Source of the DNA: an uncultured Clostridia bacterium
Lineage (GTDB): Bacteria > Bacillota > Clostridia > Oscillospirales > Ruminococcaceae
Reading direction: 5' to 3'
Length of the DNA: 5,096 bases
NCBI GenBank assembly: GCA_944388825.1
Contig: CALXKG010000234.1
Span: 1 to 5,096 of the forward strand
Below, one piece after another: positions 1 through 5,096 of this stretch. Position 1 is the stretch's first letter, and each line of letters starts with the position of its first letter. Both the position numbers and the translations under genes were made by a program. The notes under the pieces were generated by a model. The model had not been told where the DNA came from and made no database searches. It saw nothing but the letters and a program-made list of their open reading frames with translations.

Positions 1-1
1 G

Positions 2-1105
2 GACGGCTACGCGGGCTACGACTATTTTGGCGGGGCGGCGGCGTTTGACCGGGCGCTGGACGAGACGCTGTCGCTGCTGCCGGAAACGGGGGAGGTGACG
101 GTGGAAACGCTGCGGGACGCGATTTTAGAGCCGCTGCGGGACACCGTCACCGACAACATCCTGACGGTCGGGTACCTGCCGGCGGTCAAAGCGCAGCGCC
201 GGGGATATTATGTCCCGGGCCTGTACTTTTCCCGGCCGGAAGACGCACAGGCGGACGCCCCGGCGGAAGCCGTCCCCACCCTGACGCCGGAAGGCGGGAT
301 CGCTTACACCCTCTGCGCCCAGCTGCCGGAAAGCGAAGCGGGATCCCTGCCGGGGACCGCCGTCGTCGAGGGGAAGGAAATTTCCCTTTCGTGGGAAGAG
401 ATGGACACCGAAGCGGTAACCGGCAACCCGCTCAGTGAAACGGCGCTGGCGGACGGGAGCGTCCTCCTCAGCTCGACCGGCTTCATGGCGGCGGACGAGA
501 CGGACGCCGTGCGGCTGGACGCCCTTTCCCGGGCCGGGGCCAGTTTTTCGCGGGAACCGGTGCTCATCTGGAATATCCGCTCCAACCGCGGCGGCAGCGA
601 CGCCTATATCTCCGACTGGTTCGGCGGCTTCACCGGCCGGTCGCCGCTTGTCCGGATGAGCTACGCCGCCCGGGTCACGCCGCTCAACCGCTATCTGTTA
701 AACTTCGTGCTCGCCCCCTGGTGGTATGTCGACGGGCGGCAGGGACAGCTGACGCCGCGGGACGGGTTTACCTTCGCGGTGCAGGACCTGTATACGCTGG
801 GGACCGGGGAGAGCGTCCTCTGCCAGCTGCGGAGCATCGAAAACCTGCTGACCGTCGGGTCGCCGACGGCGGGGGGCGTCAGCACCGGCAACCCGGTCGC
901 CGCCTACCTGCCCCACTCGGGGTTAAGGATAAGCTGGGGGACCAAGATCCAGCGGCTGGAAACGGACGAGCCGGTGGACGGGATCGGGTTCCGGCCCGAC
1001 CTCTGGGTCCCGCCGGGCGAGGCCCTTTCCCGGGTCGAGGCGATGATCGGATACTATGGGCTGCGGGAGTGGGGAAATGCCCTGCAAGAGCAAGCTGAAA
1101 ATTGA
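2..1105 (+). CDS. S41 (tail-specific/C-terminal processing) peptidase-like protein, 5' end outside window
   Basis: The frame is open from base 2 to a TGA at 1103-1105, so the true start lies before the window; a GTG at 95 is internal and not a convincing start. At least 367 residues are visible. S41-type landmarks are a buried strand followed by NIRSNRGGSD (572-601), matching the family's D-x-R-x-N-x-GGS core; TVGSPTAGG (851-877), matching the VGExTxG segment; and PHSGLRISWGT followed by a PDLWV ending (911-1011), matching the LPxSGxxxxxGT...PDxxV C-terminal part. Family members are serine proteases cutting exported or unfolded proteins, usually outside the membrane; an N-terminal signal would be out of view. 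Counting back from the conserved Glu of the S-A-x-E motif (E at 809-811) puts Gly (800-802) where the nucleophilic Ser is expected, so the protein may be inactive or divergent. The fold is fairly sure; the substrate is unknown. Its stop codon overlaps the hicAB promoter. Confidence 0.72.
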   Translation, partial: DGYAGYDYFGGAAAFDRALDETLSLLPETGEVTVETLRDAILEPLRDTVTDNILTVGYLPAVKAQRRGYYVPGLYFSRPEDAQADAPAEAVPTLTPEGGIAYTLCAQLPESEAGSLPGTAVVEGKEISLSWEEMDTEAVTGNPLSETALADGSVLLSSTGFMAADETDAVRLDALSRAGASFSREPVLIWNIRSNRGGSDAYISDWFGGFTGRSPLVRMSYAARVTPLNRYLLNFVLAPWWYVDGRQGQLTPRDGFTFAVQDLYTLGTGESVLCQLRSIENLLTVGSPTAGGVSTGNPVAAYLPHSGLRISWGTKIQRLETDEPVDGIGFRPDLWVPPGEALSRVEAMIGYYGLREWGNALQEQAEN

Positions 1106-1130
1106 CACGTATTTAAATACGTGCTATAAT
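1102..1130 (+). promoter_or_regulatory. Consensus sigma-70/SigA promoter of hicAB
   Basis: TTGACA at 1102-1107 and TATAAT at 1125-1130 are separated by exactly 17 bp; both hexamers match the housekeeping consensus perfectly. The -35 box overlaps the TGA stop of the upstream peptidase gene. Transcription would be expected to begin near 1136-1138, giving a leader of only about 16 nt before the hicA start. A promoter this strong beside a toxin gene implies tight repression, consistent with the palindrome in its spacer. Confidence 0.9.
1106..1123. promoter_or_regulatory. 18-bp perfect palindrome, probable HicB operator
   Basis: CACGTATTTAAATACGTG is its own reverse complement over all 18 bases. 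It covers the last two bases of the -35 box and nearly the whole spacer, ending one base before the -10 box, so a bound protein would block RNA polymerase. The HicB antitoxin downstream carries a C-terminal ribbon-helix-helix domain, a fold that binds short palindromes as a dimer, and hicAB operons are known to be autorepressed. The symmetry is seen directly; assignment to HicB is inferred from position and family. Confidence 0.82.
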
Positions 1131-1138
1131 CAAAATGT

Positions 1139-1146
1139 GAGGAGGG
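1139..1146 (+). promoter_or_regulatory. Ribosome binding site deciding the CTG start of hicA
   Basis: GAGGAGGG lies 6 nt before the CTG at 1153. It is the strongest Shine-Dalgarno match upstream of hicA. The later ATG at 1180 has a GAGG only 2 nt upstream, too close for normal initiation; the ATG at 1186 has the same GAGG at 8 nt but would remove the first helix of HicA. Confidence 0.75.
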
Positions 1147-1152
1147 CTCCCT

Positions 1153-1350
1153 CTGAAAAGCTATTCATCCCGAGAGGTTATGAAAATGTTAAAATCAGAC
1201 GGCTGGTATGAGGTCAACTGCGTTGGTGACCACCACCAGTTCAAACACCCGACAAAGCCAGGACGCGTTACGCTTCCACACCCCCGCAAAGACATTCCGC
1301 CCAAAACCCTGAAAAGCATCGCCATGCAATCCGGCCTGAATTTTGAATAA
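1153..1350 (+). CDS. hicA: HicA family mRNA interferase toxin
   Basis: A 65-residue protein read from CTG 1153 to TAA 1348-1350. It matches HicA along its whole length: helix 1 SREVMKMLKSDGW (residues 6-18), the GDHHQFKHP segment (25-33) with the catalytic His, probably His27, the GRVTLPHP strand (37-44), and the C-terminal helix KTLKSIAMQSGL (51-62). HicA toxins have a small double-stranded-RNA-binding fold and cleave mRNA, stopping growth until neutralised by HicB. The CTG start is chosen because it restores the usual HicA N-terminus and sits 6 nt after a good ribosome binding site; ATG 1180 or 1186 would cut helix 1. From its first ATG the gene has only 57 codons, so automatic gene calling may miss it. 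It is first in the operon, 28 bp before hicB. GC is about 49% by hand count, well below the flanking genes. No lesion is visible, so the toxin looks intact. Confidence 0.92.
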   Translation: MKSYSSREVMKMLKSDGWYEVNCVGDHHQFKHPTKPGRVTLPHPRKDIPPKTLKSIAMQSGLNFE

Positions 1351-1369
1351 GCGCCCGGATACTGTGAAA

Positions 1370-1375
1370 GGAGGA
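1370..1375 (+). promoter_or_regulatory. Ribosome binding site of hicB
   Basis: GGAGGA in the 28-bp hicA-hicB gap, a few bases before ATG 1379. It selects this ATG over the in-frame TTG at 1343, which overlaps the end of hicA and has no comparable site. A strong antitoxin site fits the need for HicB to outnumber HicA. Confidence 0.8.
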
Positions 1376-1378
1376 GCC

Positions 1379-1786
1379 ATGTACCCTGATCTCTATGCTT
1401 TTATCGGCATACTGGAATACGACAAGTCCGGAAGCGTCGGCGTCCGGTTCCCCGATCTGCCCGGCTGTATTGCCGTCGGAGAATCGACCGAAGAGGCGCT
1501 GGAAGATGCAAAAGCCGCGCTTGCCCTCCATCTCTATGGAATGGAACAAGACGGTGAGGCGATCCCTTCCCCGTCCGATATCCGGCAGCTAAAACTGGAA
1601 AAAAGCGATGTCCCGGCAATGATCGAAGTCAACATGAAAATCTACCGGGAACGGCAGCGTACCCGATCGGTCAAAAAGACGCTGACCATTCCCTACTGGC
1701 TCGACCTGATGGCCGAAAATGCCGGACTGAATTTTTCCCAGGAATTACAAAACGCCTTGAAGGCAAAACTGCACATCTCGGAGTAA
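1379..1786 (+). CDS. hicB: HicB family antitoxin with ribbon-helix-helix DNA-binding domain
   Basis: A 135-residue protein with two parts. Residues 1-75 form the HicB-like (UPF0150, degenerate RNase H-like) domain: an opening strand YAFIGILEYDKSG, VGVRFPDLPGC (residues 20-30) and the helix STEEALEDAKAALALHL (36-52). This part binds and masks HicA in known complexes. Residues about 97-131 (RSVKKTLTIPYWLDLMAENA and the following helix) have the pattern of a ribbon-helix-helix fold: a short basic strand with alternating hydrophobics, then two helices. That domain makes HicB the likely repressor binding the palindrome at 1106-1123. Order is toxin first, antitoxin second, as usual for hicAB. GC is about 54% by hand count, lower than the neighbours. 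The nucleoside hydrolase gene follows after only 12 bp with no terminator between. No frameshift or missing segment is seen. Confidence 0.93.
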   Translation: MYPDLYAFIGILEYDKSGSVGVRFPDLPGCIAVGESTEEALEDAKAALALHLYGMEQDGEAIPSPSDIRQLKLEKSDVPAMIEVNMKIYRERQRTRSVKKTLTIPYWLDLMAENAGLNFSQELQNALKAKLHISE

Positions 1787-1798
1787 GGAAAAACACCT

Positions 1799-2683
1799 AT
1801 GCAAAAAATCCTGCTGGATACCGACATCGGCGGGGACATCGACGACGCGATCTGCCTCGCCTACCTGTTATGCGAACCGGAATGTGACCTCATCGGCATC
1901 ACGACCGTCTGCGGCGAACCGGAAAAGCGGGCGGCGGTGGCGGACGCGGTCTGCTGTGCGGCGGGGCGGGAGATCCCCATTGCCGCCGGGATGGACGAAA
2001 CGCTCCAGCCCCGGCCGGTCTACCCGACCCCCGAAGGGGCGGGGGCGCTTGCCCGCTGGCCCCACCGGAATTTCCGGAAAGGGGATGCGCCGGAATTCCT
2101 ATACCGGAAAATCACCGAAAACCCGGGCGAAGCCATCCTGGTCGCGATCGGGAATATGACCAACGTCGCGTCGCTTTTGCTGCGGCACCCGGACGCGGCG
2201 GGGATGCTCCGGGGGATATACCAGATGAACGGGTATTTCGGGGAAAAACCGCTCCCCGACCCCAGCTGGAACTGGAACTGCTGGGCCGACCCGAAGGCGT
2301 CGGAAACTGTCTTCCGGCAGGGCGGCTTCCAGCGGGTCCTGCCGCTGGAAGTGACCGAAACGCTGACCCTCCCGGCCATAGAGGCGGACAAGCTGCTGGA
2401 CGGGCGCGTCCCGCTGCTGCGGGCGGTACGGGACTTCGGCGGGGCATGGCTCGCTTCTTCCGGCAAGCTCACCTTCCACGACCCGCTGGCGGCAGTCGCC
2501 GTCTTCCACCCGGAGATCTGCCGCTTCCGGCGCGGGTTTGTCTCGGTCGAGACGGAAGACGAAGGGCGGATGGCCGAGACGCGGTTTTCCCCATCGGAAA
2601 AGGGAAATGTGGAAATCGCGCGGGAGGCCGACCGGGCGGCATTTTTCCGGATTTTGACGGAGACACTGCGGGGCGCAAACTGA
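1799..2683 (+). CDS. Inosine/uridine-preferring nucleoside hydrolase family protein
   Basis: A 294-residue protein, close to the usual 300-320 of the family. The N-terminal Ca2+-binding and catalytic cluster DTDIGGDIDDA occupies residues 7-17; this is the longer DTDxGxDxDDA variant rather than DTDPGxDDA. GNMTNVA (118-124) corresponds to the GPLTNxA motif, NWNCWADPKA (158-167) to the substrate-binding ExNxxxDPxAA segment, and FHDPLA (226-231) supplies the late His-Asp pair. The family splits the N-glycosidic bond of ribonucleosides to free base and ribose in nucleoside salvage; substrate preference (purine, pyrimidine or other) cannot be told here. No signal peptide is visible, so it is probably cytoplasmic. 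AAGGAA at 1785-1790, overlapping the hicB stop, is the likely ribosome site, 8 nt before ATG. It starts 12 bp after hicB, so readthrough from the hicAB promoter is likely; no separate promoter is evident in the gap. The terminator at 2685 follows immediately. GC is high, unlike hicAB. Confidence 0.88.
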   Translation: MQKILLDTDIGGDIDDAICLAYLLCEPECDLIGITTVCGEPEKRAAVADAVCCAAGREIPIAAGMDETLQPRPVYPTPEGAGALARWPHRNFRKGDAPEFLYRKITENPGEAILVAIGNMTNVASLLLRHPDAAGMLRGIYQMNGYFGEKPLPDPSWNWNCWADPKASETVFRQGGFQRVLPLEVTETLTLPAIEADKLLDGRVPLLRAVRDFGGAWLASSGKLTFHDPLAAVAVFHPEICRFRRGFVSVETEDEGRMAETRFSPSEKGNVEIAREADRAAFFRILTETLRGAN

Positions 2684-2684
2684 C

Positions 2685-2724
2685 AAAAAGGGACCTGTCC
2701 GACTTTGAACAGGTCCCTTTTTTT
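2685..2724. terminator. Bidirectional intrinsic terminator between convergent genes
   Basis: A 14-bp perfect stem pairs 2685-2698 (AAAAAGGGACCTGT) with 2709-2722 around a 10-nt loop. On the + strand seven Ts (2718-2724) follow; on the - strand the five As at 2685-2689 give a U-tract. It lies one base past the stop of the nucleoside hydrolase gene and 17 bp past the stop of asnB on the other strand, so it can end both transcripts. Confidence 0.93.
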
Positions 2725-2741
2725 ACAGGAATTCTACAAAT

Positions 2742-4628
2742 TTACAGCTCTCCCCGCAGCAGCCGCTTCTTCGTCCCCTCGGCGTCGGCGATATAGAGCC
2801 GGTGCCAGGTGATGAAGACGAGGATCGACCAGAGCTTGCGGTAGTTGTCCGCTTTGCCGGCGCGGTGGTCTTCCAGCATCTTCAAAGCGGCCTTTTTGTC
2901 GATATATTCGTCCGCCTGGGAGTTTTGGATGATATCCCGCGCCCATTCGTAAAGCTCGCCCCTAAGCCAGACCCGCACCGGCACCGGATACCCCAGCTTG
3001 GGCCGCATGAAGGTCTCGGGATTGACGTAGTCCTTAAAGGCGTAGCGGAGGATATATTTGGTCGTCCCCTCCCGCAGCTTTTCGTCGACCGACAGGGTGG
3101 AAGCGAACTTCCAGACCTCCCGGTCGAGGAAGGGCACCCGCACCTCCAGCGAATGGGCCATCGACAGCCGGTCGCCTTTGACGAGGATATCCCCTCTGAG
3201 CCAGGTGTGGAGGTCGCAGTCCTGCATCCGCACCATCGGGTGCTGGCCGCGGGTCTTTTCAAAGATACCGCGGGTCACATCGGTATAGCTCTGATGGGGG
3301 TCGAAGGTCTTGAGGAAGGGCTTTTTCTCCTTCTCTTCAAACAGGAAGGCGTTGCCGACGTACCGGTCTTCCAGGCGAGTGCCCGCCCGGTGGAAGAAGG
3401 CCTTGCCCTTGACCCCCTTCGGCCAGACGGCCGAAATGCCCCGGCAGGCGGCCTTGAAGAGGGCGGGGGCGTTCTCAAACCGGCCGGACAGCTTGGAGTC
3501 GAGGTAGAACTTGTACCCGCCGAACAGCTCGTCCGCCCCCTCGCCCGAGAGGATCGTCTTGACATAGCGGGAAGCCTCCCCGGCAATCATGTAGATCGCG
3601 ACGGTGGAAGGGTCGGCGACCGGCGAATCGAGGCTCCAGACGACGTGCTCGAAGGCGTTTTTAAACTGCTCGCAGGTGCCCTTTAACTGGATGTGCTCGA
3701 CGTTTAGGTGCTTTGCGATCTCGGCGGCGTCGTCCAGCTCGGAATAGGAGGAGACGTCAAACCCGACAGTCAGCGCCTTGATGCCGGGGTTCAGCCGGCT
3801 GGAGATGGCGGTGACGACCGCCGAGTCGATGCCGGAGGAGAGGAAGGTGCCCACTTCGACGTCGGAGATCATGTGGTATTCGACCGACTCGGTCAGCACC
3901 TTGCGCAGCTTTTCGGCCTTCGCCTCAAAGGATTCCTTCGTGGGCGTCTGGAAGCGGTAGTCTTCATACTGGACGATCTTTTCGATCTTCCCGCCCGAAA
4001 GGAGCATATAGTGGGAGGCCTCCAGGGCCTTTACCCTGCCGGTCATGGTATCCGGCTCGGGGACGTACTGGAAGGTGAAATAGTTCTGGAGGGACTTTTT
4101 GTCCACGTCAAAGCCGCCCATCTCCTCGTCGAAGATAAACGCCTTCATCTCGGAGGCGAAGACCACCCGGTCCTTTTCTTCCCGGTAGTAAAGGGGCTTG
4201 ATGCCGAAGGGGTCGCGGCAGACAAAGCAGTTTTTCTTCTCGCCGTCGTAGATCATGATGGCGAACATCCCCCGGAGCATTTTGACAAAGTCGGGGCCGT
4301 ATTTGCGGTAGAGGGCGACGATCACCTCGATCTCCGAGTTGGTGAAAAACGCGGCCCCCTCTTTCTGCAGCGGGGCGCGGAGGTCGCGGTAGTTGTAGAT
4401 CTCCCCGTTGAAGACGGCGGTGAACCGCCCGTTGGGGGAGGTATAGGGCTGGGAGCCGTGGTCGAGGTCGATGATCGACAGCCGTCTGAAAGCCGCGCAG
4501 AAGCTGTCCCGGACGATATAGTCGCTTTCGTCCGGGCCGCGGTGGCGGATGACATGGGACATCCGGGCCAGCTGGTCTTCGTTGTTGAAAGAGGGGTCGC
4601 GGTTAAACATACCGACAAAGCCGCACAA
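2742..4628 (-). CDS. asnB: Asparagine synthetase (glutamine-hydrolysing), class B
   Basis: A complete 628-residue protein making asparagine from aspartate, ATP and glutamine in the cytoplasm. The N-terminal class II glutamine amidotransferase domain (residues 1-200) begins with Cys2, the nucleophile exposed after Met removal, and has RHRGPDE (28-34), RRLSIID (48-54) and FNGEIYN (73-79). The synthetase domain has the ATP pyrophosphatase loop as SSGIDS (264-269), where many family members have SGGxDS, then SGEGADELFGG (361-371) and a C-terminal helical part with VPFLDREVW. Length fits the long Bacillus AsnB type (about 630 aa) rather than the 554-aa E. coli AsnB. The start is a TTG (4626-4628), chosen because Cys2 must follow it and AGGAGG lies 8 nt upstream. 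Several proteins share this architecture, including some in secondary metabolism, but the lack of biosynthetic neighbours favours primary metabolism. It lies downstream of ftsZ on the same strand, separated by a hairpin; no clear promoter of its own was found. Confidence 0.93.
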   Translation of the reverse strand: MCGFVGMFNRDPSFNNEDQLARMSHVIRHRGPDESDYIVRDSFCAAFRRLSIIDLDHGSQPYTSPNGRFTAVFNGEIYNYRDLRAPLQKEGAAFFTNSEIEVIVALYRKYGPDFVKMLRGMFAIMIYDGEKKNCFVCRDPFGIKPLYYREEKDRVVFASEMKAFIFDEEMGGFDVDKKSLQNYFTFQYVPEPDTMTGRVKALEASHYMLLSGGKIEKIVQYEDYRFQTPTKESFEAKAEKLRKVLTESVEYHMISDVEVGTFLSSGIDSAVVTAISSRLNPGIKALTVGFDVSSYSELDDAAEIAKHLNVEHIQLKGTCEQFKNAFEHVVWSLDSPVADPSTVAIYMIAGEASRYVKTILSGEGADELFGGYKFYLDSKLSGRFENAPALFKAACRGISAVWPKGVKGKAFFHRAGTRLEDRYVGNAFLFEEKEKKPFLKTFDPHQSYTDVTRGIFEKTRGQHPMVRMQDCDLHTWLRGDILVKGDRLSMAHSLEVRVPFLDREVWKFASTLSVDEKLREGTTKYILRYAFKDYVNPETFMRPKLGYPVPVRVWLRGELYEWARDIIQNSQADEYIDKKAALKMLEDHRAGKADNYRKLWSILVFITWHRLYIADAEGTKKRLLRGEL

Positions 4629-4636
4629 TTTGATTG

Positions 4637-4642
4637 CCTCCT
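4637..4642 (-). promoter_or_regulatory. Ribosome binding site deciding the TTG start of asnB
   Basis: AGGAGG on the - strand, 8 nt before the TTG at 4628. It is a full consensus match and fixes the start at the codon directly before the catalytic Cys. Confidence 0.88.
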
Positions 4643-4656
4643 ATCCGTACAAGCCG

Positions 4657-4691
4657 AAAATCCTCCCCTCCCAATGGGAGGGAAGGATTTT
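4657..4691 (-). terminator. 17-bp hairpin between ftsZ and asnB: weak terminator or leader attenuator
   Basis: Arms 4657-4673 and 4675-4691 pair around a single central base (realistically a 3-nt loop). In RNA from the - strand all 17 positions pair with one U-G wobble; in RNA from the + strand that position is a C-A mismatch, so the - strand is the likely functional one. The arms end in A4/U4, and the U-tract on the - strand is short (TTTT then CGGCTT). It could end ftsZ mRNA, trim readthrough into asnB, or act as a regulatory leader. Only 14 nt separate it from the asnB ribosome binding site. The rest of the roughly 100-bp spacer shows no clear promoter. Confidence 0.65.
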
Positions 4692-4728
4692 TTCGTCATT
4701 GAAAGCTATTCTTTTAAGGCGCCGGGAT

Positions 4729-5096
4729 TTACTTATTGAAGATCGACAGAAGCGAGTCAAAGTCGAGGTCGTCGACATTCGAATCCGATCCGGCGCTCTG
4801 CTGGGCCGGCTCCTTCCGGGCGGAAGCGGGGGCGGTGTCAAAAGCCGGCTTGCGGTCGGCGGGCTTGTCCGCCGGTTTGGACGCGCCGGTGGAAGCGGCG
4901 TCCGGTTTCGCCCTCTGGTCGCCCGCGAGGACGGGGCCGTACTCGCTGTCGAAGCCGGTCGCGATAACCGTGACCCGCATCTCGTTGTCCATCGTCTCGT
5001 CGTAGACGACGCCCCAGAAGATGATCGCCTCTTCGTCGACCGCCTCCTGGATCATCTGGGAGACATGGTCGGCGTCCGAGAAGAGCATATCGGGGG
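4729..5096 (-). CDS. ftsZ: Cell division protein FtsZ, C-terminal part only (5' end outside window)
   Basis: The frame is open from the right edge of the window to a TAA at 4731-4729; about 121 residues are visible and the ATG at 5088 is internal. The first 50 or so are the end of the FtsZ C-terminal tubulin-like domain: a helix with EAVDEEAIIFWGVVYDE and then the diagnostic strand MRVTVIATGFD. A linker of about 50 residues follows, rich in Ala, Pro, Lys and Asp with short KPAD/RKPA repeats and predicted disordered. The tail is DDLDFDSLLSIFNK. FtsZ polymerises with GTP into the Z-ring at midcell; the GTP-binding domain with GGGTGTG would lie upstream, outside the window. The tail lacks the Pro and Arg of the common DIPxFLR-type peptide that binds FtsA, SepF and other partners. 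asnB follows on the same strand after about 100 bp. Confidence 0.9.
   Translation of the reverse strand, partial: PDMLFSDADHVSQMIQEAVDEEAIIFWGVVYDETMDNEMRVTVIATGFDSEYGPVLAGDQRAKPDAASTGASKPADKPADRKPAFDTAPASARKEPAQQSAGSDSNVDDLDFDSLLSIFNK

Noticed and set aside
95..97. GTG at 95, preceded by GGGGGAG, as a possible start of the S41-like gene.
   Set aside because: The frame stays open to the window edge with normal-looking protein sequence before it, and a protein starting here would lack the usual N-terminal part of the family.
304..916. Overlapping - and + strand frames within the S41-like gene.
   Set aside because: They are alternate-frame reads of a GC-rich gene; the S41 motifs lie in the frame ending at 1105.
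1135..1140. ATG immediately followed by TGA just after the hicAB -10 box, considered as a leader start-stop.
   Set aside because: It lies at or before the expected transcription start and has no ribosome binding site.
1343..1378. In-frame TTG at 1343 as an earlier hicB start overlapping hicA.
   Set aside because: It has no adequate ribosome binding site, while ATG 1379 has a strong one, and the added residues do not resemble a HicB N-terminus.
2020..2686. Long - strand open frames opposite the nucleoside hydrolase gene.
   Set aside because: Pro/Arg/Ser-rich antisense shadows of a well-supported coding gene.
4692..4728. Possible asnB promoter on the - strand with TTCAAT as a -10 box.
   Set aside because: Only four of six bases match, and no acceptable -35 box is found at a suitable distance.
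2802..4739. Two long + strand open frames (2802-3686 and 3708-4739) opposite asnB.
   Set aside because: They lie antisense to a gene with clear catalytic motifs, have unnatural Val/Gly/Asp/His-rich compositions typical of the complement of a high-GC gene, and match no recognisable family.

Overview
This 5.1 kb window is bacterial. It most likely comes from a fairly GC-rich Firmicute of the Clostridia/Oscillospiraceae type. That is inferred from strong AGGAGG-type ribosome binding sites, an intrinsic terminator with a long stem and U-tract, frequent non-ATG starts (TTG, CTG), an asnB of the long Bacillus-like type (628 aa), and an FtsZ with a long disordered linker. No species can be named from the sequence alone.

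Layout. On the + strand come the 3' part of an S41-like (C-terminal processing) peptidase gene (2-1105), a small hicAB toxin-antitoxin operon (1153-1786), and a nucleoside hydrolase-family gene (1799-2683) starting 12 bp after hicB. A strong hairpin terminator (2685-2724) closes this side and can also serve the convergent strand. On the - strand, read right to left, come the 3' end of ftsZ (5096-4729), a roughly 100 bp spacer with a 17-bp hairpin, and a complete asparagine synthetase gene, asnB (4628-2742). asnB runs into the shared terminator.

The most informative part is the hicAB control region. The -35 box TTGACA overlaps the stop codon of the peptidase gene, the -10 box is TATAAT at the ideal 17-bp spacing, and the spacer is filled by an 18-bp perfect palindrome. 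HicB ends in a ribbon-helix-helix DNA-binding domain, so the palindrome is very probably its autoregulatory operator. hicA appears to start at a CTG codon just behind a good Shine-Dalgarno site; counted from its first ATG it is only 57 codons and is easily missed. By hand count hicAB is about 49-54% GC against roughly 65-72% in sampled lines of its neighbours, which fits a horizontally acquired cassette. No terminator is visible between hicB and the nucleoside hydrolase gene, so that gene may be transcribed from the HicB-controlled promoter.

FtsZ (cell division) and AsnB (asparagine synthesis) are housekeeping functions, while hicAB is accessory. I see no CRISPR array, tRNA, rRNA, insertion sequence or clearly new multi-gene system. 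The points worth a second look are the apparent loss of the catalytic serine in the S41-like protein, the unusual FtsZ tail, the hairpin just ahead of the asnB ribosome binding site, and the linkage of hicAB to a nucleoside hydrolase.
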